From contig NZ_WTUW01000009.1 of the NCBI RefSeq assembly GCF_009882915.1, positions 310,001-374,000 of the forward strand: DNA of 64,000 nt. The letters are read 5' to 3'. The position numbers and the translations under genes were made by a program. Position 1 is the stretch's first letter. Every line of letters starts with the position of its first letter. Of the stretch, positions 29,622 through 38,695 are shown in pieces. The notes below the pieces were generated by a model, which saw only the letters and a list, made by a program, of their open reading frames with translations, was not told the origin of the DNA and did no database searches. Origin of the DNA: Sneathiella litorea. Lineage in GTDB: Bacteria; Pseudomonadota; Alphaproteobacteria; Sneathiellales; Sneathiellaceae.

Positions 29622-29639
29622 GGAATGTTGCCCCTAACG

Positions 29640-30548
29640 ATGATAGAAAATTCTGTTCTTACTCTCGTCGCTGATCATACAGCGCATGGTTCAATTCGCA
29701 ATATCGCCGACGCCGCCCGAAAGGTCCTGGTCGAGGCCGGTGCCGACTGCGCCGAACCAGACTGGCTCAGCGAGGAGCACGCCGTCGATATCCCCTTCAG
29801 CAAGCTGGCACGGGACGCGGCGAAAATGCGGCTTGAGGCGGCCGGCCTCCTGTCGGCAATCGACTACTGCCTGCAACCGGCGGACTTCCGCCGCAAGAAG
29901 CTGTTCCTCGCGGACATGGATAGTACCATCATCACCGTCGAGTGCATTGATGAGCTAGCCGATTTCGCAGGCTTTCGCGAGGAAGTCTCGGCAATCACCG
30001 AACGGGCGATGAACGGGGAACTGGACTTCAACGAGGCGTTCCGCGCCCGTGTCGGAATGCTGAAGGGCCTGCGAGAGGAAATTCTGCAGCAGGTGTTTGA
30101 CGAACATGTCACCCTCACCCCCGGCGCGCGCACCCTGGTCCAGACCATGCGGGCAGGCGGTACTTATACGGCTCTTGTCTCCGGTGGCTTCACCTTTTTC
30201 ACTAACCGGGTCCGCGAAGTGGTTGGTTTTCATATGGATATGAGCAACGAGTTGTTGTTCGAGAATGGCGCGCTGACCGGTGTCGCGGCAGAGCCAATAC
30301 TGAATTCAAGCGCCAAGCTGAATACGTTGGAATCCTTGCGTCATGAATATTCCCTGCGGCGGGAGGAAACGGCAGCAATTGGCGACGGCGCCAATGACAT
30401 CCCGATGATTGAGGCGGCGGGCCTTGGTGTCGCCTATCACGCCAAGGAGAAAGCTGCGGCAGCGGCGGATGCGACGATCCGCTTCGGCGACCTGACGACC
30501 CTGCTCTACTATCAAGGCTATCGAGAAAGCGAGTTCGTCCAGGCATAA
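29640..30548 (+). CDS. serB: phosphoserine phosphatase
   Basis: The ATG at 29640 gives 302 residues. The HAD motif FLADMDSTII supplies the nucleophile Asp92 and Asp94. SGGFTFFTNR and IGDGANDIPMIEAAGLG supply motifs II and IV. It makes serine from phosphoserine in the cytoplasm. The first 80 or so residues form a small extra N-terminal domain, as in many proteobacterial SerB proteins. The same frame is open far upstream, antisense to miaA, but that part is not coding. Confidence 0.96.
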   Translation: MIENSVLTLVADHTAHGSIRNIADAARKVLVEAGADCAEPDWLSEEHAVDIPFSKLARDAAKMRLEAAGLLSAIDYCLQPADFRRKKLFLADMDSTIITVECIDELADFAGFREEVSAITERAMNGELDFNEAFRARVGMLKGLREEILQQVFDEHVTLTPGARTLVQTMRAGGTYTALVSGGFTFFTNRVREVVGFHMDMSNELLFENGALTGVAAEPILNSSAKLNTLESLRHEYSLRREETAAIGDGANDIPMIEAAGLGVAYHAKEKAAAAADATIRFGDLTTLLYYQGYRESEFVQA

Positions 30549-30551
30549 AAA

Positions 30552-30580
30552 ATGGCGCCACCTCATCCGAGGGGCGCCAT
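30552..30580 (-). terminator. Rho-independent terminator between serB and degP
   Basis: ATGGCGCC and GGCGCCAT arms flank a 13-base loop. On the minus strand six T residues follow, so it terminates the degP-like gene; it may also slow serB transcripts. Confidence 0.85.
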
Positions 30581-30603
30581 CATTCTGTCAGAGCAGCTAA
30601 AAG

Positions 30604-32136
30604 TTAGCTTTCCTTGTTCAGCTTCAAGGCGATAAAGCGGGAATTATCGCCACGCTTCAGAAGCAGCAGGACCGATTTCTTGTCCGTCTCCTGAATTTCC
30701 GCAATACGGTCCTTCATCTGTTCCGGGCTGCTAACGGGTTCAAGCTGTGCCTCGGCTACGATATCGCCGGGACGGATCCCCTTCTCCGCCGCTTCGGAGT
30801 TTGGATCAACATCCGTCACCACAACACCGCTGGCATCCGGCCCCATGTTGAATTGCTCCCGCATGCGATCATTGACTAAGGCCAGTTCCATCCCCAACAG
30901 TTCCACCTTGTCCGTGCTGCTTGGTGTCGATGACCCATTGGCCATGGCGGTTTCCGCTTTTTCAAGCTCGCCCAGGGTGACTTCCTTGGTCACGGTCTTA
31001 CCACTCCGCCACAGATCAACGGTTACCTTGGAACCAACCTTTGATTCCGCCACCAGACGGGACAGTTCACGCGGCTCACTTACCGTTTCGCCGTTGAATT
31101 TCAGGATAACGTCACCAGCCTTGATCCCGGCCTTGAACGCAGGGCCATCTTCAGGAACGCCCGCAACAAGAACGCCGTCAGTATCTTTCAGGTCAAGCCC
31201 CTCGGCAATTTCTTCGGTGACCGGCTGAATAACGACGCCGAGCCAGCCACGGCTGGTCTTGCCGAATTCAATCAGCTGCTCAACGACCGGTATCGCCAGC
31301 TCGGAAGGAACCGAGAAACCAATGCCGATGCTGCCACCTGACTGCGAGAAGATCGCAGTGTTGATGCCGATAACTTCGCCGTCCATGTTAAACAATGGAC
31401 CGCCTGAGTTACCCTTGTTGATGGAGGCGTCTGTCTGGATGTAATCATCATAGGGGCCAGAACGGATATCGCGGCCGCGCGCCGAGATAATGCCCGCCGT
31501 TACCGTGCCACCAAGACCATACGGGTTCCCGATCGCGAGCACCCAGTCACCGACGCGGGATTTGTCGCTATCGCCCCAGCCAACATCAACCAGTGGATAT
31601 TCCTCAGGGTCGACTTTCAGAACGGCAATATCTGTTTTCGGGTCGGTTCCAACCAGAGTCGCCGCCACGCTCTCGCCATCCTTGAAGATAACCTTGATTT
31701 CTTCGGCGCCGTCAATCACGTGATTATTGGTAATCACATAACCATCCTTGGCATCGATCACGAAACCGGAGCCAAGCGATGTCGCCTTGCGTTCGCGCTG
31801 CTCGCCATTCTTGTCACGATTGCCGAATTCCTTGAAGAAATCCTCGAAAGGATGGCCTTCGGGAAGTTTCGGGAATCCGCCGCTCGGACTTTTGACGGTC
31901 TGGGTTGTCGAGATATTGACAACCGCCGGAGAGAGTGTCTCCACGAGATCGGCAAAGCTATCGGGAGCACCCCGTGCCTTTGCACCCACCGCAAAAACCA
32001 TCATCAGTGTAAAAACCGTCAGGGTTGAAATGGCGATTACGCCAAATTTACGTGTGCTCGCCGCAGAATTTACCTTTGGCTGAGCAATAATCTCCGCCGA
32101 TTTTGGCAGTGCTGAGTATCGGTTATACAAGTCCAT
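30604..32136 (-). CDS. degP: Do family serine endopeptidase (DegP/HtrA)
   Basis: Starting at the ATG at 32136 the protein has 510 residues. An N-terminal membrane/signal helix (about 31-52) exports it. The trypsin-like triad is His139, Asp169 and Ser244 (NNHVIDGA, KTDIAVLKV, GNSGGPLF). Two PDZ domains follow (about 285-390 and 405-505). It degrades or refolds damaged envelope proteins. An in-frame ATG at 32271 would add 45 residues with no signal-like features and is not favoured. It could equally be named degQ or mucD. Confidence 0.94.
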   Translation of the reverse strand: MDLYNRYSALPKSAEIIAQPKVNSAASTRKFGVIAISTLTVFTLMMVFAVGAKARGAPDSFADLVETLSPAVVNISTTQTVKSPSGGFPKLPEGHPFEDFFKEFGNRDKNGEQRERKATSLGSGFVIDAKDGYVITNNHVIDGAEEIKVIFKDGESVAATLVGTDPKTDIAVLKVDPEEYPLVDVGWGDSDKSRVGDWVLAIGNPYGLGGTVTAGIISARGRDIRSGPYDDYIQTDASINKGNSGGPLFNMDGEVIGINTAIFSQSGGSIGIGFSVPSELAIPVVEQLIEFGKTSRGWLGVVIQPVTEEIAEGLDLKDTDGVLVAGVPEDGPAFKAGIKAGDVILKFNGETVSEPRELSRLVAESKVGSKVTVDLWRSGKTVTKEVTLGELEKAETAMANGSSTPSSTDKVELLGMELALVNDRMREQFNMGPDASGVVVTDVDPNSEAAEKGIRPGDIVAEAQLEPVSSPEQMKDRIAEIQETDKKSVLLLLKRGDNSRFIALKLNKES

Positions 32137-32358
32137 CTTCCTTCTATAATTCGATTCTCTGCCGGGGTCCAAAGATCGCGAGCAGAGGATCAACTGACTA
32201 TATTTTCCCCTCTTGTATACATCCACCGAGATACCGAAAGATGCATTGCGCTGTATGTACCTAGAAATCAATTAAGGCAGAAATGTGCAAATGAAACCCG
32301 TTTTATAAATTTTGTTGGTTAAGACAAAATTCCTTTAACTTCAATGCGCAACTTCCCG

Positions 32359-32547
32359 TTATATCCGGATCAGCCAAACAAAAATGACACCAAGGATCGC
32401 GAACACCAAACCAAAAATGCGCAGAATATGGCTTGGTGTATTGAGCGCCGAAACCATCATTCGCTTCATGCCGTCAGGGAACAGGGCATAAAGCGCACCT
32501 TCAAAAAACAAAACCAGCGCAGCCGCCAGCAGGAAATCAGTTACCAC
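32359..32547 (-). CDS. DUF2065 family small membrane protein (YjeT-like)
   Basis: The 62-residue protein has two hydrophobic helices (about 3-20 and 41-60) joined by PDGMKRMMVSALNTPSHILRI. This is the DUF2065 pattern, usually found next to hflKC, as here. Function is unknown; a link to the HflKC/FtsH membrane protease complex is inferred from conserved context. Confidence 0.88.
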   Translation of the reverse strand: MVTDFLLAAALVLFFEGALYALFPDGMKRMMVSALNTPSHILRIFGLVFAILGVIFVWLIRI

Positions 32548-32567
32548 AACTATCGCCTCTTACGAAA

Positions 32568-32594
32568 ACGGCCCGTAAGTAATATACGGGCCGT
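32568..32594 (-). terminator. hairpin between hflC and the DUF2065 gene
   Basis: ACGGCCCGTA and TACGGGCCGT are perfect 10-bp arms around AGTAATA. On the minus strand only three T residues follow, so it may attenuate rather than fully end transcription from hflKC into the DUF2065 gene. Confidence 0.6.
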
Positions 32595-32602
32595 CTGTGT
32601 TT

Positions 32603-33487
32603 TTAGTTACCTTGTTTCGACTGGACATCCTGCTGATTGAAAAAGCGGAAGAATTCCGATGTCGGGGACAGCACCATGGAGGTATCAGTATCCGACATGG
32701 ATTCCCGATACGCCTGCATGGACCGGTAAAAGGAAAAGAAATCTTCATCCTTGCCGAAAGCCTCGGCGAAGATACGGTTCTTTTCCCCGTCGCCTTCACC
32801 GCGGAGGATTTCAGAATCCTTCTGCGCATTGGCGATAAGCACCGTACGTTCCTTGTCCGCATTGGCCCGGATACGCTGGGCGATTTCTGCACCCGTTGCC
32901 CGGATTTCCTTTGCTTCCTGCTCACGCTGCGACCGCATACGATCAAAAACCTTTTCACTGTTTTCTGTTGGCAGGTCCGCGCGGACGATGCGCACATCGA
33001 TCACGTCGATACCGGAGGCCTTGGCTTCCTTGTTCACCTGTTCCCGGATCGAGTTCATGAGATTTGAACGTTCACCGGAGACAATGTTATTCAGGATCTG
33101 TCGGCCAAGATTTTGCCGGAGCTGCGAGTTCAGGATCGTTTCAAGACGCGCATAGGCGATCTGAATATTACCATAAGACTGATAATATTGCAGTGGGTTG
33201 GCGATGCGGAAACGGGCAAAGCTGTCCACCATCAAACGTTTCTGGTCGAGAGTAACAACCTCTTCACGCTGGGTGCTGACGGAGAGGACACGCTTGTCCA
33301 CATAGACAACATCCTGCACAAACGGCAGCTTAACATTAAGTCCCGGCTCCTGGATAACCTTCTGCGGCTTACCAAACTGCATGACGATAGCCTGCTCTGT
33401 CTGGTAAACAGTGAAAAGTGCACTGGAGGCGACGACACCGGCGGCCACCAGAATAACGGCGATAACTGTCAGGAATGTTTTATTCAT
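32603..33487 (-). CDS. hflC: FtsH protease modulator HflC (SPFH/band 7)
   Basis: The 294-residue protein has an N-terminal membrane helix (about 5-25) and an SPFH domain with QTEQAIVMQFGKP. A helical tail carries RADLPTENSEKVFDRMRSQR and GEGDGEKNRIFAEAFGKD, typical of HflC. It forms a large membrane assembly with HflK that regulates FtsH. Its ATG overlaps the hflK stop by four bases. Confidence 0.96.
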   Translation of the reverse strand: MNKTFLTVIAVILVAAGVVASSALFTVYQTEQAIVMQFGKPQKVIQEPGLNVKLPFVQDVVYVDKRVLSVSTQREEVVTLDQKRLMVDSFARFRIANPLQYYQSYGNIQIAYARLETILNSQLRQNLGRQILNNIVSGERSNLMNSIREQVNKEAKASGIDVIDVRIVRADLPTENSEKVFDRMRSQREQEAKEIRATGAEIAQRIRANADKERTVLIANAQKDSEILRGEGDGEKNRIFAEAFGKDEDFFSFYRSMQAYRESMSDTDTSMVLSPTSEFFRFFNQQDVQSKQGN

Positions 33488-34578
33488 TTGTTGGTCGCCC
33501 CTTTCTGCAGTTCATTAAGTGGCAGGTAGGGAACGACACCTTGCGTACCGTCCTTCCCGCCATCAATGATGACCTTGTTCTTTCCGGCGAAGACTTCCTG
33601 CAGGGTTTCGAGATAGATGCGTTGACGCGTCACGTAAGGTGCCTTCGCATATTCGTTATAGATGGAGAGAAAGCGCGCGGCTTCACCCTCGGCTTCTGCA
33701 ATGACTCTCTGCTTGTAGCCTTCGGCCTCCTGACGGATCATTTCCGCCTGGCCACGAGCCCGGGGAATAATGTCATTTGAATAGGACAAGGCCTCGTTCT
33801 GTGCCCGTTCCTTGTCGGCTTCCGCCGCCTGCACATCCCGGAAAGCCGCGATAACCTGACTTGGCGGTTCCGCATTCTTCAGCTGCACCTGCAGGATACT
33901 GACGCCCGCGCTATATTCATCAAGCACTTGCTGAAGACGTTTCAAAACTTCCGTCTCAACCAGCAAACGACCTTCCGTAATCGCTGCCGTCAGGTCCGTA
34001 CGACCGATCACTTCACGCATCGCGCTCTCGGCGACTGCCTTGATGGTCAATTCCGGCTGATCAACATTAAACAGGTACTTGCCCGCATCATTGATACGCC
34101 ATAGCACCGTAAAACCAACATCGACGATATTCTCGTCCCCGGTCAACATCAGGCTTTCCGCCTCTACCGGGGTAGAGCCGCCGCCGCGCGTTGGCCGGAA
34201 ACCAATTTCGACACTGTTGACCTTGGTGACTTCAGGCGTCAACACGGTTTCAATCGGATAGGGCAAATGATAGTTCAGGCCCGGCTGGGTCGTTTCCGAC
34301 CATTTACCGAAGCGAAGCACGACGCCCTGTTCCGTGGTCTCAACCTTGTAAAAGCCACTGATCAGCCACGCTACCAGAATAACCAGTATTAGTATAATGA
34401 GTCCAATCCGACCGCCACCGCCGCCGGGGATGATATCTTTCAGCCGGTCCTGGCCCTTTTTGATAATGTCTTCGAGGTTGGGGGGCTGTTGACCACTTGG
34501 TCCCTGCCCCCAAGGCCCACGATTTCCACCGCCGCCTTGCCAGCCTCCGTCATTACCACCCTGATTACTCCAAGGCAT
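33484..34578 (-). CDS. hflK: FtsH protease modulator HflK (SPFH/band 7)
   Basis: The 364-residue product starts at the ATG at 34578 (MPWSNQGGNDGGW), with AGGAG upstream; an ATG at 34596 overlaps that site. The Gly/Gln-rich N-terminus, a membrane helix near residue 55-77, the SPFH domain with VETTEQGVVLRFGKW, and ARGQAEMIRQEAEGYKQR are typical of HflK. It is the first gene of hflK-hflC-DUF2065 and is divergent from the Mrp gene. Confidence 0.95.
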   Translation of the reverse strand: MPWSNQGGNDGGWQGGGGNRGPWGQGPSGQQPPNLEDIIKKGQDRLKDIIPGGGGGRIGLIILILVILVAWLISGFYKVETTEQGVVLRFGKWSETTQPGLNYHLPYPIETVLTPEVTKVNSVEIGFRPTRGGGSTPVEAESLMLTGDENIVDVGFTVLWRINDAGKYLFNVDQPELTIKAVAESAMREVIGRTDLTAAITEGRLLVETEVLKRLQQVLDEYSAGVSILQVQLKNAEPPSQVIAAFRDVQAAEADKERAQNEALSYSNDIIPRARGQAEMIRQEAEGYKQRVIAEAEGEAARFLSIYNEYAKAPYVTRQRIYLETLQEVFAGKNKVIIDGGKDGTQGVVPYLPLNELQKGATNK

Positions 34579-34768
34579 TGATCGCCTCTCCTTCATTCAT
34601 GCGCTATTTTGCGCGTTTGCTAACTTCAACTAGTCGCGTTATATGACACCCTGCAACATTCTGCAACGGAACACGGACTAGAGAACGGCTTTATTTCTCT
34701 TATTCCGCGATCCGGCAGATTTTTTAGTCTATGCCTACCATTTTGTGTCGAAAGCGGAGTTTTCAAGC

Positions 34769-35887
34769 ATGTCATCGATAAATGAGCAAACCATCCTCAA
34801 TTGTCTCGAGCAGATCATTGACGAAAAGTCGGGCAAAAGCGTGGTAACGCTCGGCCTGGTTGCCGGCCTGATGATCAAGGACGGGAATGTTGGTTTCGCG
34901 CTTGAAATCAATCCAAAAGACGCGGGCGAGATGGAAATTCTGCGTAAAAAATGCGAGGACGCTGTCTTTGCCCTGCCCGGCGTCAAGTCGGCCAGCGTTG
35001 TGCTCACGGCCGAACAGGCCCAAGCGCAGACGCAGGCACCGTCCCGCGCCCAGCCACAACAGCAGCAGCAACAGCCGGCACAAAAGCCCGACGTACCGGG
35101 CGTTGCCGCCATTGTCGCCGTTGCCTCCGGCAAGGGCGGCGTTGGCAAATCAACCTGCGCCGTTAATCTCGCGCTCGGTCTTTCCGCTCTTGGCCTTAAA
35201 GTCGGGATGCTGGACGCGGATGTGTATGGCCCTTCCCTCCCGCGGATGCTGGGTCTGAAAGGCAAACCTGACTCCAAAGATGGCAAGAAGCTGATCCCGA
35301 TGGAGAAATGGGGCCTCAAGGTCATGTCCATGGGCTTCCTGGTTGAGGAGGACACGCCAATGATCTGGCGCGGTCCGATGATCATGAGTGCGCTACAGCA
35401 GATGGTGTTCGATGTAGATTGGGGAGAATTGGACGTGCTTGTCGTCGACATGCCGCCCGGCACCGGCGATGCCCAATTGACGCTGGCGCAGCGGGTCCCG
35501 CTGACCGGCGCGGTGATCGTTTCGACACCGCAGGATATCGCCTTAATTGATGCCCGTAAGGGATTGAATATGTTCCGGAAAGTCGATGTGCCGGTATTTG
35601 GCATTATCGAGAATATGAGCTACTTCCTCTGCCCGTCCTGTGGCGACCGATCAGATATTTTCGGTCATGGCGGCGCGCATGAAACAGCCAATGAACTGGG
35701 GGTCGATTTCCTCGGTGAAGTGCCGCTGCATATGGATATCCGCAAAACCTCAGATGCGGGAACGCCGATCACCGCCACCGAGCCGGACAGCGCCCACGCC
35801 AAAATCTATCGCGATCTTGCCGCGAAGGTGCAGGACAAGATCGAGGCTAATCTCGGCGCCTCCGGCCCCAAGATCATCATCGAGTAA
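34769..35887 (+). CDS. apbC: Mrp/ApbC family Fe-S cluster carrier ATPase
   Basis: The 372-residue protein has an N-terminal MIP18/DUF59 domain (1-82), a Gln/Ala/Pro linker (83-108, with six consecutive Gln), and a deviant P-loop ATPase domain with GKGGVGKS at 121-128. A CPSC pair (in FLCPSCGDR) binds a bridging Fe-S cluster in the dimer. It carries Fe-S clusters to target proteins. The ATG at 34769 has GGAG nine bases upstream; a GTG at 34745 would add eight residues. A terminator follows. Confidence 0.95.
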   Translation: MSSINEQTILNCLEQIIDEKSGKSVVTLGLVAGLMIKDGNVGFALEINPKDAGEMEILRKKCEDAVFALPGVKSASVVLTAEQAQAQTQAPSRAQPQQQQQQPAQKPDVPGVAAIVAVASGKGGVGKSTCAVNLALGLSALGLKVGMLDADVYGPSLPRMLGLKGKPDSKDGKKLIPMEKWGLKVMSMGFLVEEDTPMIWRGPMIMSALQQMVFDVDWGELDVLVVDMPPGTGDAQLTLAQRVPLTGAVIVSTPQDIALIDARKGLNMFRKVDVPVFGIIENMSYFLCPSCGDRSDIFGHGGAHETANELGVDFLGEVPLHMDIRKTSDAGTPITATEPDSAHAKIYRDLAAKVQDKIEANLGASGPKIIIE

Positions 35888-35920
35888 AAAAAAGCCCGGA
35901 GCGATCCGGGCTTTTCTTTT
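35886..35920. terminator. bidirectional terminator between apbC and ppdK
   Basis: GCCCGGA and TCCGGGC arms around GCGA have an A run on one side and TTTTCTTTT on the other. It serves both convergent genes. Confidence 0.92.
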
Positions 35921-35938
35921 ATTGTTTCAAGCTGCCGT

Positions 35939-38617
35939 TCAGGCTTCGGAGACCCGTTTCAGGCCGAGGGCGGCCTGTGCCGCCGCAAGTCGGGCGATCG
36001 GCACGCGGTAAGGTGAGCAGGAAACGTAATCGAGGCCGACCCGCTCGCAGAAATCGATACTGGACGGGTCGCCGCCATGCTCACCGCAGATCCCGAGCTT
36101 GATATCGGCGCGGGTTTCGCGGCCACGGTCAGCGGCAATCTGCACCAGTTCGCCCACCCCTTCCTGATCGAGGGAGACAAAGGGGTCTGTTTCATAGATG
36201 CCCTGTCCGACATAATCCTCCAGGAAGGAGCCGCTGTCGTCCCGGCTGATGCCGTAGGTCGTCTGGGTCAGGTCGTTGGTGCCGAAGGAGAAGAACTCCG
36301 CCTCCCGCGCGATGTCACCGGCCCGAAGGGCGGCGCGCGGCAGCTCGATCATCGTACCGATCAGATACTCGATATCCTTGCCGGTCTCGTCATGGATCGC
36401 GCTTGCAACGGCCTTGATCTTGTCTTTCAGGATTTCCAGTTCCCGGTCTGTTGCAACCAGCGGGATCATGATCTCGGGGATCACGGTGTCACCAAGCTCC
36501 TTGCTGACCTCAGCGGCCGCTTCCAGAATGGCACGTGCCTGCATCTCGTAAATTTCCGGGAAGGAAATGCCGAGACGACAGCCGCGATGACCAAGCATCG
36601 GGTTAAACTCATGGAGCTGCAATGCGCGGTGACGCAACTTTGCCGGTTCCGCGCCGAGTGCCTCGGCAAGCTCGTCAATTTCCTCATCCGTCTTGGGGAG
36701 GAACTCATGCAGCGGCGGATCAAGCAGCCGGATAGTGACCGGCAGGCCCGCCATGATGCGGAACAGCTCGATAAAGTCGCCACGCTGATAGGGCAGCAGC
36801 TTGGCCAGAGCCTCGCGCCGCTCCTCGCTGGTTTCGGCCAAAATCATCTGGCGTACGGAGACAATCCTCTCCGCATCAAAGAACATATGCTCGGTCCGGC
36901 AGAGGCCGACGCCTTCCGCGCCGAATTTCCGTGCGGTTTCCGCATCGAGCGGTGTTTCTGCATTGGCGCGCACCTTCATCCGCCGGATTTCATCGGCCCA
37001 GGACATCAACTCGCCAAATTCGCCGGAGAGTTCCGGCATAATCATGTCGACCGCGCCGTGCATCACCTCGCCGCTGCCGCCATCGATGGTAACAGTCTCG
37101 CCCTTCTTGTAGGTCTCGCCCAGCACACTGAGGGTTTCATTCTTGTAATCAATATTGAGAGATCCGGCACCGGACACACAGGCCCGACCCATGCCGCGCG
37201 CAACAACGGCCGCATGACTGGTCATGCCGCCGCGGCTGGTCAGAATGCCCTTCGCCGCATGCATGCCGTGGATATCCTCGGGGCTGGTTTCAACACGGAC
37301 CAGAATGACCGATTTCCCCTCGCCAGCAAGCGTTTCCGCCTCGTCACTGTTGAAGACGATCTGGCCAGAGGCCGCACCGGGACTTGCCGGCAGACCACGA
37401 GCGATGACATTTCGCTCGGCGGCGGGATCAAGGGTCGGATGCAGAAGCTGGTCAAGAGAGGCAGGATCGATACGCTTGATCGCCTCATTCTTGTCGATCA
37501 GCCCTTCATTCACCATATCGATGGCAATTTTAAGGGCGGCCTTTGCCGTACGCTTGCCGGAGCGGGTTTGCAGCATCCAGAGTTTGCCCTGCTGGACAGT
37601 GAACTCGATATCCTGCATATCGCGGTAATGGGCTTCGAGCTTTTTATAGACCTCGACAAGCTGGGCGAAGACATCCGGGAAGACTTCCTCCATTGAGGGA
37701 GCCTCAGAGCCCGCGTCAAGGCGAGACTGCTTTGTCAGGTTCTGCGGCGTGCGAATACCGGCCACCACGTCCTCACCCTGTGCATTCACCAGGAACTCAC
37801 CATAGAAAATCTTCTGACCCGTAGAGGGGTCACGGGTGAAGGCAACGCCGGTCGCGCTATCATCGCCCATATTGCCGAACACCATGGCCTGAACATTAAC
37901 CGCCGTGCCCCAGCTGGCCGGGATATCATGCAGGCGGCGGTAGGTGATGGCTCGCTGGTTTGTCCAGGAACTGAACACCGCGCCGATGGCGCCCCAGAGC
38001 TGATCCTGCACATCCTGCGGGAAGGGCCGACCGAGTTCTTCCTGGACCTTTTCCTTATACTGCCCGACGAGATTTTCCCAATCGTCGGCGGAAAGATCGG
38101 TATCAAGATGATACCCGTTTTCCTCTTTCAGGATTTCGAGCAGTTCCTCGAAATGGTAATGATCGACGCCGAGCACGACATCGGAATACATCTGGATAAA
38201 ACGGCGGTAGCTGTCATAGGCGAAACGCTTGTCGCCGCTCTGGGCCTCCAGCCCTTTTACGGTTTCATCATTGAGGCCGAGGTTGAGGACGGTGTCCATC
38301 ATGCCCGGCATCGAGGCCCGCGCGCCGGAACGTACCGACACAAGAAGCGGTTTATCCGCACTGCCGAAGCCGCCACCGACGGAGACTTCAATATCGGCAA
38401 TCGCCGCATCGACCTGCGCTGCAAGGGTATCCGGATACGTCTCGTTATTCTCAAGATATTCCGTACAGACTTCCGTGGTGATGGTAAAGCCCGATGGCAC
38501 CGGCAGGCCGAGATTGCTCATCTCCGCCAGGTTCGCGCCCTTGCCGCCCAGCAGATTGCGCATATCCGCAGTACCATCCGCCTTGCCATCGCCAAAAGAA
38601 TATACCCACTTCGTCAT
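35939..38617 (-). CDS. ppdK: pyruvate, phosphate dikinase
   Basis: The 892-residue enzyme interconverts pyruvate, ATP and phosphate with phosphoenolpyruvate, AMP and pyrophosphate. The N-terminal ATP-grasp domain (GGKGANLAEMS) comes first. The phosphohistidine domain with GGMTSHAAVVARGMG (His468, preceded by Thr466) follows. The C-terminal PEP/pyruvate barrel has GTNDLTQTTYGISRDD and GICGEHGGDP. Length matches bacterial PPDK, not PEP synthase. No PpsR-type regulatory protein gene is seen nearby. Confidence 0.98.
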   Translation of the reverse strand: MTKWVYSFGDGKADGTADMRNLLGGKGANLAEMSNLGLPVPSGFTITTEVCTEYLENNETYPDTLAAQVDAAIADIEVSVGGGFGSADKPLLVSVRSGARASMPGMMDTVLNLGLNDETVKGLEAQSGDKRFAYDSYRRFIQMYSDVVLGVDHYHFEELLEILKEENGYHLDTDLSADDWENLVGQYKEKVQEELGRPFPQDVQDQLWGAIGAVFSSWTNQRAITYRRLHDIPASWGTAVNVQAMVFGNMGDDSATGVAFTRDPSTGQKIFYGEFLVNAQGEDVVAGIRTPQNLTKQSRLDAGSEAPSMEEVFPDVFAQLVEVYKKLEAHYRDMQDIEFTVQQGKLWMLQTRSGKRTAKAALKIAIDMVNEGLIDKNEAIKRIDPASLDQLLHPTLDPAAERNVIARGLPASPGAASGQIVFNSDEAETLAGEGKSVILVRVETSPEDIHGMHAAKGILTSRGGMTSHAAVVARGMGRACVSGAGSLNIDYKNETLSVLGETYKKGETVTIDGGSGEVMHGAVDMIMPELSGEFGELMSWADEIRRMKVRANAETPLDAETARKFGAEGVGLCRTEHMFFDAERIVSVRQMILAETSEERREALAKLLPYQRGDFIELFRIMAGLPVTIRLLDPPLHEFLPKTDEEIDELAEALGAEPAKLRHRALQLHEFNPMLGHRGCRLGISFPEIYEMQARAILEAAAEVSKELGDTVIPEIMIPLVATDRELEILKDKIKAVASAIHDETGKDIEYLIGTMIELPRAALRAGDIAREAEFFSFGTNDLTQTTYGISRDDSGSFLEDYVGQGIYETDPFVSLDQEGVGELVQIAADRGRETRADIKLGICGEHGGDPSSIDFCERVGLDYVSCSPYRVPIARLAAAQAALGLKRVSEA

Positions 38618-38695
38618 CTCGATATCGCCCTTCTGATGTTAAATTCTTTCACTTTTCAGTGTCATACAGATGCTCATACCTGCAAAAAGTAAAAA

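Noticed and set aside
28713-29639. Upstream extension of the serB frame through miaA
   Set aside because: The frame is open by chance opposite miaA; HAD homology and the N-terminal domain begin only at the ATG at 29640.
36077-37696. Long plus-strand open frame opposite ppdK
   Set aside because: It is antisense to a complete PPDK gene with intact motifs, has no ribosome binding site and no recognisable domain.
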